Counted from the first letter of the stretch, positions 1 to 8,711 are shown. The stretch: DNA of 25,923 bases from CAWJAP01 sp963834365 (GCA_963834365.1 CAWIBS010000018.1:1-25923); one strand, 5' to 3'. The notes: generated by a model not told the origin, from the letters alone. Program-made: numbers and translations.

Positions 1-1669
1 CTACGGTGCGCGGCTGGCGGTCGGGGATGGCGCCGGCGGCGGCGGGTTCATCACGAACGCCCACAGCGTGTCGCCGGCGCCGACGATCACGTACTGCGTG
101 CCGTCGAGCTCGTAGGTGATCGGGCCGTTGCTCACGCGCTGCCAGACCGGCGTGCCACAGCGGCTCGCCGGTCGTGGCGTTCAGCGCGACGAAGTTGTTG
201 CTGGAGCCGTCGCCCGAGAACAGCAGATTGCCGGCCGTGCTCAGCAGGCCCGACAGGCCGCTGCCTTCCCACTTGTGGGTCCAGCGGATCTTGCCGGTCT
301 TGTAGTCGATCGCCTGGACCATGATCTCCGAGTAGCCGCCGCGATCGGTGCCGCCCCAGCCCTGCGGGTTGTCGCTCGTGTCGTAGATGTAGTAGACGCT
401 GAAGGCGCGCGCCGCGCTGACGTAGAACAGACCCGGTCGAGCGGGCTGAAGCTCGGCGGCGGCCAGTTGGTCGCGCCGCCCTGGTTCGGCGACACCAGCG
501 CGCCATCGACCTGCGGGTCCTTCGCGGGATCGGGAATCGGCTGGCCCTTCGCGTCGTAGCCGTTCGCCCAGTTCGTCTTGACGAACTCGGACGAGACGAT
601 CGCCTTGCCGGTCGTGCGATCGAGCACGAAGAAGTGGCCGTTGCGCGCCGCCTGCGCGACAGCTTGCGCGGCTGGCCGTCGATCTCGCCGTCGAAGAGCA
701 CGGGCGTCTGCGTCGAGTCCCAGTCGTGCGTGTCGTGCGGCGACGACTGGAAATACCAGGCCATCTTGCCGGTGTCGGCGTTGAGCGCGACGATCGATCC
801 GGTGAAGAGGTTGTCGCCCGCGCGGTTCGCGTGCGCGATCACCGGCTGCGGATTGCCGGTCGTGACGTAGATCAGGTTGAGCTCGGGATCGTAGGTGACC
901 GGCTGCCACGTCATGCCGCCGCCGTGCTTCATCGCGTCCTCGTTCGGCCAGGTCTCCGAGCCGGGATCGCCCTTCTTCTGCGGCACGACGTACCAGCGCC
1001 ACTGCAGCTCGCCGGTCTCCGGATCGTGCGCCTGGAGGTAGCCGGGCACGTCGAGATCGTCGCCGCTGACGCCGGCGATCACGTGGTTCTTCACGATGAT
1101 CGGCGCGACCGAGGCGTAGTAGAACTGGTCGAGATCGCAGATCTGTCTTGCGCCAGCGCTCCGTGCCGTCCTTCATGTTGAGCGAGACGAGATGGCAGTC
1201 GGGCGTCTCGAAGTACAGCCAGTCGCCGAGGATGCCGACGCCGCGGTTGCCGATGTGGATGCCGCCCTTCGACTTCCAGGCGTGATGCCAGATCTCGCGG
1301 CCCGGTGCGCGCGTCGACGGCCCAGACGTGATCGGGCACCGTGAAGTAGAGGACGCCGTTCGACCTGCAGCGGCGTGGCCTTGATCACGCTGCCGAAGCT
1401 GCCCGGGCCGGTGTTCACGCGATACACCCAGGCCAGGCTCAGCGACGCTGACGTTCTTGTCGTTGATCTTCGTCAGCGGGCTGAAGCGGCGCCCGGAGTA
1501 GTCGCCGTTGTAGGTCGGCCACGAGTCGGTGGGCGTGCCCTTCCCGGCGGCCGCCGGCGGCGGCTCGACGCCGGTTGATCCTGGCCCGACGGGTTCGCCG
1601 GGAGCGCGGCGAGCGCACGATGCCGCCGGCGATCAGCACACGTGCGGCACGGAGGATAGCGCGCTTCAT
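1..1669 (-). CDS. Quinoprotein (PQQ-dependent dehydrogenase-like) beta-propeller protein, frameshifted
   Basis: This is a periplasmic eight-bladed propeller homologue of methanol/ethanol-type quinoprotein dehydrogenases, which oxidise alcohols or sugars and pass electrons to cytochrome c. The ATG at 1669 gives an N-terminus starting MKRAILRAARVLIAGG (export signal) and overlaps the cytochrome stop codon. After joining about six or seven single-base shifts the protein reads through SWPTYNGDYSGRRFSPL near the N-terminus, then blade segments such as QAHDPETGELQW, TYDPELNLIYVTTGNPQPV and SPHDTHDWDSTQTPVL, and ends ...PTASRAP with TAG at 1-3, so the C-terminus is complete. Two shifts look like single extra bases (near 1145 and 1362) and one like a lost C (near 437). 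The segment equivalent to GRDxDTG of methanol dehydrogenases reads ALNADTG, with Asn at the likely catalytic Asp position. From memory, similar acidobacterial proteins are called 'empty quinoproteins', so PQQ use is not assured. Confidence 0.8.
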
Positions 1670-2791
1670 TTCAGTGACTCCAGGTAGGCGACGATGTCGT
1701 GCATGTTCTTGTCGGTGTACTTGTCGAGCAGCGCGATGTGCGCGGCGTACGGATCGTGCTTCACGACGGTCAGGCCGGCGTGCGCTTCCAGGAGCGGTAG
1801 TCGCCCGCGGCGTCGCGCAGCGAGACGTTGAAGTCGTCGATGTGGACGAGCGCGCCCGGACACGCTCTCGCCCGACGGCGGCGTCACCGTCACCGTCACC
1901 GGCTTTCCCGCCAGCCGGCGCCGCGCCGCCGGCGCCGCGGGCCGCGGCTGCGGAAAGAGGAAGCGCTGCTGCAGCGTCGGCGGATCGTAGCGCGTGCCGA
2001 TGCCGGCGAGGTCGCCGGTCGGCGAATGGCACTCGCGGCAGCCGCCCTCGCCGTTGAAGTACGCCTCGCCGGCCTCGCGTCGCCGGTGAGCACGTTCTGC
2101 ACCGTGAAGATCGGCGAGCCGCGCAGCGTGTCGTTGACGCGCTCGTGCAGGAAGTGCGACAGGTCCTCGATCTGCGCCTCGGTGTAGCTCGGCGCTGGCG
2201 CCGCTCTGCACCGGATGGCCCTTGCGCAGGAACGGCCCGAGTGCTGCCGTAGCGATCGCGCAGCACGACGAGCGAGCGCACGAGGTTCGATCCGCGCCGG
2301 CCGCCGCGCGCCTGCGTGCCGTGGCACTGGATGCAGGCCGTGGCGTAGGTCTTGCGGCCGCGCGCGCGCCGCGGCCGCGTCGACGATGTGCTTGTCGTCC
2401 GGTCCGGCGCTGGCCAGCCGCCCATCGGGCGAGCGCGCGCGCGGGCGGGCCGCGCCGCCGGCGCCTGCGCCGCCGCGGCGGTCCGCGGCGCCAGCGGTCC
2501 AAACGCGCGCACGAGATAGTCGAGCGCGAGCTCGTGGTCCTCAGGGCTCACCACCGCACCGCGCGCGGTGATCATCTGGTCGATCGATTCCTCCCACTGC
2601 GCCCGCGTGCGCCTCGTCGCAGTGACGCGCTCGGGCGGGTGGCAGAGGCCGCACTTGCTGAAGAAGACGTCTCGCGACTGCGTGCGCGTGGCCGGCGGGC
2701 GTGTCTGCGTTGCTGGTGGCTGTTGCGCTTCACCGATCAACCCCAGCGTCAGGCACGCTACCGCCGCGCCAATCAGGGTTCGCTCGACCAT
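1666..2791 (-). CDS. Secreted c-type cytochrome with three CxxCH heme motifs, frameshifted
   Basis: This is a periplasmic electron carrier. The start MVERTLIGAAVACLTLGLIG is a signal peptide. Three heme-binding motifs are visible: KCGLCH shortly after the signal, ACIQCH in the middle and GCRECH in the last third. The C-terminal part contains VTVTVTPPSGESVSG and ends DIVAYLESLK, a typical cytochrome c terminal helix. The motifs lie in different frames, and about six indels between roughly 2450 and 1790 are needed to join them. The stop codon overlaps the start of the quinoprotein gene (ATGA, 1666-1669), which implies translational coupling; the pair is presumably one electron-transfer unit. 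Family knowledge supports the redox role. The partner assignment is inferred from position. Confidence 0.8.
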
Positions 2792-2885
2792 ACGTCTGGC
2801 CCCCCGGAGCGTGGAAACCCTCGTTGCATTGAGGGGTCATACCATACCAGAGCGCCGGCCAGACCCTGACTTGCAGAAACTGCTG

Positions 2886-3911
2886 TCACGCGCCGCGAAC
2901 GGGATTCCCGGCCCGGGTTCGGCCGAAAAACGGATACATCGGATCGGAGTATCCGGGCGTTGACGGATGGCCCGGTGCCACGAGCGAGTCGACGAGTGCT
3001 TCGTCCGCCTCGGTCCACTGATAGTCCAGCGCTCCGAGGTACTCCTCCCATTGCTCGATCGTGCGCGGGCCGGCGAGCACCGAGGTGACGATGTCGTTCG
3101 CGAGCACCCACGCGGTGGCGAACTGGCCGGGCGTCACGCCGCGCTCCCGTGCGTGCGCGGCCATCGTCTGCGCGTACTGCATCGACTCCTTGCGGAACTC
3201 CGTCTGCATCATGCGCTTGTCCTGGCGGCCGGCGCGCGTCTCGGGCGGCGCCTCCGCGCCGGGCGAGTACTTGCCCGTGAGCACGCCGCGCGCGAGCGGA
3301 CTGTAGGGGACGACGCCGAGGCCGTAATATGCGCAGGCTGGCAGCACCTCGACCTCCGGCATGCGGTTCATTGCGTTGTAGTACGGCTGCAGCGAGACCG
3401 GCCGCGGCATGTTGAGCGCGTCTGAAATCCGCATCACGTCGGCGATGCGCCAGGCGCGGAAGTTCGAGAGTGCCCAGTAGCGCACCTTTCCCGCGCGAAT
3501 GAAGCCGTCCATCGTCCGCAGCGTTTCTTCGAGCGGCGTCGCGACATCGTCCTTGTGGAGGTAATAGAGATCGATGTAGTCGGTTTGCAGGCGCTGGAGG
3601 CTGGCATCGAGCGCGCGCGCCATGTGGACGCGGCTCAGGCCCCTGTCGTTCGGACCCTCGCCCATGGGGTTCGCGACCTTGGTCGCGAGCACCCAGAGCG
3701 AACGGTGCGGGGCGATGAGCGTACCGGTGATGCGCTCGGACTCGCCTTTGGCGTAGACGTCGGCGGTATCGATGAAGTTCACGCCCGCGGCGTGCGCCGA
3801 GGCCACGATGCGGGCCGCCTCGTCGGCGCTCGTCCGGTCGCCGAACATCATCGTCCCGAGACAGATCGGCGAGACCTTGAGGCCGCTGTGGCCGAGGTTT
3901 CGGTAGTCCAT
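2886..3911 (-). CDS. Aldo/keto reductase
   Basis: This is an intact 341-residue cytosolic NAD(P)H-dependent oxidoreductase of the aldo/keto reductase superfamily (TIM barrel). The start MDYRNLGHSGLKVS is the usual beginning of the family; an in-frame ATG 30 bases upstream (3941) would add a short extension without homology. The catalytic tetrad is visible: Asp48 and Tyr53 in NFIDTADVYAKGESE, Lys78 in VLATKVANP and His119 in YYLHKDD. The segments LSNFRAWRIADV and PYSPLARGVLTGKY are typical of the substrate and cofactor loops. It lies 94 bp upstream of the cytochrome gene on the same strand, but nothing shows a shared transcript. Its own 5' region runs into the repeat array beginning at 3967. 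No clear ribosome-binding site was seen. The substrate cannot be told from sequence. Confidence 0.93.
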   Translation of the reverse strand: MDYRNLGHSGLKVSPICLGTMMFGDRTSADEAARIVASAHAAGVNFIDTADVYAKGESERITGTLIAPHRSLWVLATKVANPMGEGPNDRGLSRVHMARALDASLQRLQTDYIDLYYLHKDDVATPLEETLRTMDGFIRAGKVRYWALSNFRAWRIADVMRISDALNMPRPVSLQPYYNAMNRMPEVEVLPACAYYGLGVVPYSPLARGVLTGKYSPGAEAPPETRAGRQDKRMMQTEFRKESMQYAQTMAAHARERGVTPGQFATAWVLANDIVTSVLAGPRTIEQWEEYLGALDYQWTEADEALVDSLVAPGHPSTPGYSDPMYPFFGRTRAGNPVRGA

Positions 3912-3966
3912 GGATGGTTTCAGTCGAGACTGTCCGCCCACATTCTAGTGGCGAGTCCCGGATCCG

Positions 3967-4330
3967 GGAGCCACAGATAGATAGGGGCCACGGATGAATC
4001 GGATAAGTTCGGATTTGGGGCCACGGATAGATCGGAGCCACGGATAGATCGGATAAGTTCGGATTTGGAGCCACGGATAGATCGGACAAGGTCGGATGTG
4101 GCGCCATCGATGGTCAGGACGGCTCGAATCCACGGATAGGGCGGATGGCGAAAGTGGAGCCACGAACAGTCGGATTGGAGCCATGGATAGGTCGGATAGG
4201 TCGGATAGCGAATCGAAGTTATCCCGGCCTCTATCCATCCGATCTATCAGATCTATCCGTGGCTCAGATCTATCCGTGGCCCAGCGCCTGCGACCGTAAT
4301 CTGGGCGAAGTGGCGACTTCCGAACTTATC
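3967..4330. repeat. Left array of GCCACGGATAG-type degenerate repeats
   Basis: Roughly eight units begin with GCCACGGATAG or a close variant on the plus strand (for example at 3988, 4020, 4037 and 4070). Fuller units continue with ATCGGATAAG and then TTCGGATTTGGA, giving a period of about 33 bp, with shorter 17-bp units in between. After about 4230 the orientation flips, and copies read ATCTATCCGTGGC. A perfect 12-bp palindrome, CCCGGATCCGGG (3957-3968), marks the left edge. Units are degenerate and not separated by unique spacers, so this is not a CRISPR. Open frames crossing the array only translate the repeat. Confidence 0.85.
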
Positions 4331-4775
4331 CGTGGTCATCTTTGCCGCCCTCGCGATCCCTTGCCTTGTCACAATCTGCAGTGTCAGCGGCAGGTGAGCT
4401 CACGTTCCCCGCTCCGAGGAACCGCTTCCATTCGAGTCGCGGCGCGCCAAAGTTGAGGAGGAGGGCGCGCGTAGCGGGCCTGGCGGCGAGGTAGTGAAGC
4501 GTCTGCGCGTAGCTGAGGCTGTCGAGTGAAGGGCGCGCCTTGATCTCGACGATGATCTCCTCGAAGCACACGAAATCGGGCTGGTACGTTCCCAACACGT
4601 GGCCCCGATACACGACCTCGATCCGAGGCTCGAGCTCGAAAGGCAGACCACGCTCGGTGAGTTCGATGGTCATCGCGCGCTGGTAGATCACTTCCAGGAA
4701 CCGGGAGCCGAGTTCTGTGTGAACGGCCATCGCCGGACCCAGAATGGCAAAGGTTTGCGGATCGTCGACAGGCAT
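4326..4775 (-). CDS. GxxExxY-family protein (PD-(D/E)XK nuclease-like fold)
   Basis: This is an intact 149-residue protein. The start MPVDDPQTFAILGPAMAVH matches the usual beginning of the family, so the ATG at 4775 was chosen over a longer open frame that would only translate the adjacent repeat. The signature region reads LGSRFLEVIY: the E and Y are kept, but the position of the motif's naming Gly is Arg. The nuclease-like core is visible as YQPDFV followed by IVEIKAR (Asp...Glu-X-Lys), and the family's LLLNFGAPRLEWKRF closes the domain. The tail is longer than usual and its last residues (DDHG) plus the TAA stop are encoded inside a repeat unit. The function of the family is unknown; nuclease activity is only suggested by fold. 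Repeat arrays flank it on both sides. Confidence 0.88.
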   Translation of the reverse strand: MPVDDPQTFAILGPAMAVHTELGSRFLEVIYQRAMTIELTERGLPFELEPRIEVVYRGHVLGTYQPDFVCFEEIIVEIKARPSLDSLSYAQTLHYLAARPATRALLLNFGAPRLEWKRFLGAGNVSSPAADTADCDKARDREGGKDDHG

Positions 4776-4814
4776 GTCGGACAGACGTGCAGCATTCACG
4801 CCAGCCCGGATGAC

Positions 4815-4996
4815 GGGGCCACGGATAGATCGGGGCCATGGATGGATCAGATAAGTTCGGAGCCACGGATAGATCGGATAAGTTCGGATGGGGGTTGGGC
4901 AGTCGCCGATTCTGTGGCTCCCGAATCCGCCATGATTCGGTTCATCCATCCGACGCTATCTGATCTATCCGCGGCTCTCACTTTCTCCGTGGCTCC
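4815..4996. repeat. Right array of GCCACGGATAG-type degenerate repeats
   Basis: This is the same repeat family as the left array. Three plus-oriented units start at about 4817, 4834 and 4862 (GCCACGGATAGATCGG, GCCATGGATGGATCAG, GCCACGGATAGATCGG), each leading into ATAAGTTCGG or a shortened form. From about 4910 the orientation reverses, with CTGATCTATCCGCGGCTC and finally CTCCGTGGCTCC at 4985-4996. The plus-then-minus arrangement is the same as in the left array. It ends about 30 bp before recognisable sigma-factor coding sequence. Confidence 0.82.
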
Positions 4997-5025
4997 GTGT
5001 TGGAGAGGGCGGGAATCCGCGGTTC

Positions 5026-5301
5026 TACCTGCGCCTGATCGATGTCCGTCGGGTGCAGTGGCAGGACCGGGCCCAGTTCTTCGCGATGGCCGCCCGCCTG
5101 ATGCGGCGTGTGCTCATCGATTTCGCCCGGGCACGGAAGAACCAGAAGCGTGGTGGCGCACTCCATCCCGTGACGTTCGACCCGAATCTGCCGGTCGCCA
5201 GCGATACCCCTGAGGATCTGATCGCCATCGACGAGGCGCTGCGATCGCTGGCGGCGCAGTACGACCGGAAGGCTCAGGTCGTGGAGCTGCGCTTCTTTGA
5301 G
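5026..5301 (+). pseudogene. ECF sigma-factor fragment (both ends missing)
   Basis: The reading YLRLIDVRRVQWQDRAQFF, then MAARLMRRVLIDFARARK and ALRSLAAQYDRKAQVVELRFF, is that of an ECF-type sigma-70 factor of the acidobacterial/planctomycete group. It retains the second half of region 2, the linker and the start of region 4. The N-terminal half of region 2 is absent; homology starts at about 5026, some 30 bp from the repeat island. After RFFE (5301) the frame runs into unrelated repeat-like sequence and stops at 5371-5373, so the DNA-binding helix-turn-helix of region 4 is lost. It cannot act as a normal sigma factor. A GTG at 5053 could in principle start a short peptide, but this is unlikely to matter. 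Confidence 0.8.
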
Positions 5302-5412
5302 GCTAGGGGCTGCAGGCTGCGGGCCCCGGCGGAATTCTTCACAAGCCCCGTAGCCAGTAGTCCGCAGCCCTGACCGAGGACTCAAGACCGAAGACTGAAG
5401 ACTGAAGACTCG
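5302..5412. repeat. Heptamer-type low-complexity repeats after the sigma fragment
   Basis: Five tandem 7-bp units lie at 5378-5412: GGACTCA, AGACCGA, AGACTGA, AGACTGA, AGACTCG. Before them, GGGGCTGCAGGCTGCGGGC on the plus strand (about 5308) is loosely mirrored on the minus strand by GGGCTGCGGACTACTGG (about 5354-5370), giving an inverted pair of related short units. The remaining sequence to 5523 shows nothing recognisable. Confidence 0.6.
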
Positions 5413-5523
5413 GTGACGGTCTCGAGACGACGTCCCTGCGCCAGCCAGCCACGGGCCGTCAGTCGAGCGCCAGCAACGCGGCCGCTCCCTTGATAGACTG
5501 CCCGCTGGCAGATTCCTGGGACG

Positions 5524-6381
<858 letters not shown>

Positions 6382-6457
6382 CCCTGCTCGACCCGTTCGG
6401 TGTCACACGAACTCCTTCGGCCCGTGCGCAATGGCCAGGAGGCCCGGCCCGTGACGC

Positions 6458-6462
6458 GGAGG
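6458..6462 (+). promoter_or_regulatory. Shine-Dalgarno GGAGG for the alkaline phosphatase
   Basis: GGAGG lies seven bases before the ATG at 6470. It favours that start over the ATG at 6515, which has no such site although it would give a more compact signal peptide. Confidence 0.6.
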
Positions 6463-6469
6463 CATTACA

Positions 6470-7632
6470 ATGCGCACCGTCGTCCGGCGTCATCTTGGGT
6501 GCCTGCTCTCGACCATGCCCAGACTGGCAATCGTTCTGCTCCTCGCGATTCCGACCGTCCTGGCCGCCGAGCGCCGCGCCAGGAATGTCGTCCTGTTCCT
6601 CGCCGACGCGGGCGGGATTCCCACGATCAACGCGGCGAGCCTCCATGGGTACGGCGCGCCGCGCAAGCTGTTCATCCAGCGCATGCCGCACATCGGCTTG
6701 TCCGAGACGTCCAGCGCGTCGCGCTTCGTCACCGACTCCGCCGCCGGGATGACGGCCATCGTCACCGGCGCAGAAGACGCACAACGGGATGCTGTCGCAG
6801 TCGCCCTCGGGCGAGCGCAAGGTCCGCGACGGCGAGCCGCTCAAGACCATCCTCGAGTACGCCGAGGAGCGCGGCCTTTCGACCGGGCATCATCACGAAC
6901 GACGCGGTCACCGGCGCGACACCGGCGGCGCTCTATGCCAAGGCGAACGATCGGGCGATGACGGCGGTCATCTTTCAGCAGGCGTTCACGCCGCGCTTCG
7001 GCGACGGCGTGGACGTGCTGATCGGCGCCGGGCGTCCGGCGATCGCCAAGGCAATGGCGGCGGCCGGCGTGGACCTCGCTGAGTGGGCGACGCAGCGGGG
7101 ACGGCCGCTCCTGGCGTCCGCTCTGACGTCGCGCCCGGGGCGACGCGTGCGATCGTGCTGCACGACTCCGCCGAGTTCGACCTCGCGGAGGCCGTGGCGA
7201 CCGCCCTCCGGATGCTGTCGACGAACCGCAAGGGCTACTTCCTGATGGTCGAGTGGGACACGCACACGGACGCGCTCCGCCGCGGGCTCGACCGGATGGT
7301 GGCGCTCGACCGCGTCATCGAGACTCACGGCGCAGCAGGTGGGCCGGGACACGCTGCTCCTGTTCACCGCGGATCATTCGTTCGACATCCGGGTTCGGGG
7401 CGGCCAGCCCGGCCAGCCCCTGCTCGAGGGGTTCGAGGAGGCCGAGGCGAAGCGGATCGAGGAGAAGCGGCGCGACATCCGGATTCCCGCCGTCCGGATG
7501 GACAACGGGCACACCGGCGAAGAGGTGCTCGCCGCGGCACAGGGGCCCGGCGCCGAGCGGGTACGCGGATACCTCGCGAATACCGATCTGTTCGGCGTGA
7601 TGATGGATGCGTTGGGCTGGAAACGGCCGTAG
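6470..7632 (+). CDS. Alkaline phosphatase, secreted, frameshifted
   Basis: This is a PhoA-superfamily alkaline phosphatase, which hydrolyses phosphomonoesters in the periplasm using two zinc ions and one magnesium ion. An N-terminal hydrophobic stretch (PRLAIVLLLAIPTVLA) serves as the export signal. RNVVLFLADAGG carries the first metal Asp, VTDSAAGMTA holds the catalytic Ser, VEWDTHTDAL and FTADHS are the metal-binding loops, and DNGHTGEEV gives the last His ligand. About four single-base shifts (near 6776, 6887, 7135 and 7328) break the frame; the first two look like single inserted bases. The C-terminus DLFGVMMDALGWKRP and its TAG are intact. At about 385 residues it has a normal length once joined. 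Confidence 0.85.
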
Positions 7633-7668
7633 ATTGCGTCACACCGTTTTTTCGCAAACTTCTTCAAG

Positions 7669-7734
7669 AGCCGGATCGCTTACACCGTCGGGTTCAGTAG
7701 CCAGGCGTACTTCGCGAAGTGCTTCCGCGAGTAA
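7669..7734 (+). pseudogene. AraC-type helix-turn-helix remnant
   Basis: A 21-codon stretch reads SRIAYTVGFSSQAYFAKCFRE and then stops at 7732-7734. It matches the second helix-turn-helix of AraC/XylS-type DNA-binding domains, where 'A..VGFSS.AYF.KCFRE' is nearly invariant, as found at the ends of large hybrid sensor/regulators. Nothing upstream belongs to the domain, because the alkaline phosphatase ends 36 bp before. It is therefore a leftover of a lost regulator and not a gene. Confidence 0.6.
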
Positions 7735-7810
7735 CTGGGCGGTTCACCGTGTCCACCATGACGCGCGCGGCGAGAGGCCCGGAGCCCCTGAGATTTCCTT
7801 GTCCCTGCGT

Positions 7811-8220
7811 ATGAAGTCCTCGGTGGAATGGCTGCTGCTCGCCGCCTGTGCCGGACTCACCCTGGGCGTCGCCGCGCGCGTCGCGATGCGAGTGGTCGCG
7901 CTGCAGGCCGAGGTCGCGCCTGCGTTCTCATGGGGCGGCACCGTGGAGATCGTCGTCTTCGGCGCGCTCGTCGGCGCTCCCCTCGCCCTCCTCTTCTGGG
8001 CATGCCGACAGAGGTTTCACCTGCCGCCATGGTCCAGTGTTGCGGCCGGGCTCCTCGTGTTCGGGGCGCTGGCTCTCTGGCCACCGCCTTCCGCGCGGAG
8101 CGCGCTTCGCGGTACACCAGGCGCCAGAGTCTGACCGTCGTCGCCTTCGCGGGTGTGTTCGTCGTCTACGGTGTCGCGCTTGAAGTCCTCTGGCGCGTCA
8201 AGCGCCGCCAGACCTCCTGA
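7811..8220 (+). CDS. Small integral membrane protein of unknown function, one frameshift
   Basis: This is an unrecognised protein of about 136 residues with roughly four membrane helices: WLLLAACAGLTLGVAARVAM, then VEIVVFGALVGAPLALLFWA, a segment around SSVAAGLLVFGALAL, and TVVAFAGVFVVYGVAL near the C-terminus. One indel near 8110-8125 shifts the last helix to another frame; the protein ends WRVKRRQTS. The ATG at 7811 was chosen because the hydrophobic segment begins right after it; no Shine-Dalgarno site is evident. Confidence 0.6.
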
Positions 8221-8314
8221 CGACCCGCTCGCACGGACTCTCTGTCGCGCAATTTTCCGACAATTCTCTTGGTGATCCTCCAACGAGACGTTTTCGTCGA
8301 GACCTTTGCCTCGG

Positions 8315-8509
8315 CTAGTAGCTGAGCCCGAACTTCAGAGGATAAAGCGTGCCGTCGCCGTTGACCGTCACGAACACGATGGGCTGGCGCGTCGTGAAGT
8401 CGAACGGCATCTCGTGGGACGGCGCTCTGCCCGTCGGCGATGCGACCTATGTGGCCGCTGCCGCCGCTCCCAGCGCGACACAGGCACCTGCCAATACGCT
8501 CCTCTTCAA
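8315..8509 (-). pseudogene. Decayed secreted-protein fragment, possibly retropepsin-like protease N-terminus
   Basis: A TTG at 8509, five bases after GGAGG, opens a signal-peptide-like stretch (LKRSVLAGACVALGAAAAAT). An in-frame TAG follows at 8447-8449. The same frame then continues with HEMPFDFTTRQPIVFVTVNG and ends KFGLSY with TAG at 8315-8317. The second half resembles the first strands of secreted retropepsin-like aspartyl proteases (PF...QPIV.VTVNG), which precede the DTGAS active site, and that site is absent here. A glycoside-hydrolase C-terminus was considered because of the ending YPLKFGLSY. Either way it is a remnant. Confidence 0.4.
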
Positions 8510-8711
8510 AGGCACCTCCACTGTGTGTGTCAGCCTGACAGCGTATACCGCTCGAGGGCCTTGACGGCCGACCCGCGTTCCTCCACGCTCTCGACCACGT
8601 GCCCGCGCGGCCGGAGGGTTTGTGCTGCCGGGCCCCGTACAGACTGCGGGAAGATCGCATGCCTGCGATCCCCGGCCACGACCTCACGGAGCCGTCACCG
8701 TTGGAGTCGTC

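Larger units (their letters stand above)
3967..4996. mobile_element. Candidate repeat-bounded element carrying a GxxExxY gene
   Basis: The two arrays and the gene between them form a 1030-bp unit with imperfect inverted ends. The left end reads GGAGCCAC, 12 bases, then GCCACGGAT. The right end, read on the minus strand, is GGAGCCAC, 13 bases, then GCCGCGGAT. The gene's stop codon lies in the left array and the right array begins about 40 bp upstream of its start, so almost no unrelated sequence is present. No transposase and no clear target-site duplication were seen. Mobility is an inference from the ends, from the truncated sigma gene next to it, and from the general dispersal of such repeats in genomes of this type. 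Confidence 0.4.

Noticed and set aside
2773..4107. Long minus-strand open frame crossing the aldo/keto reductase
   Set aside because: It is an out-of-frame reading of the reductase and its upstream part only translates the repeat array.
3967..4330. CRISPR array
   Set aside because: Units are degenerate, of varying length (17-33 bp), change orientation and have no unique spacers; no cas gene is nearby.
5053..5373. Functional short sigma factor from the GTG at 5053
   Set aside because: It lacks half of region 2 and the helix-turn-helix of region 4, and its C-terminal 24 residues are encoded by unrelated repeat-like sequence.
8306..8711. N-terminal extension of the first ADOP permease as a longer open frame
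   Set aside because: The sequence before 8712 in that frame is low-complexity and basic without homology; the real N-terminus with a Shine-Dalgarno site starts at 8712 in another frame and joins after an indel near 9030.
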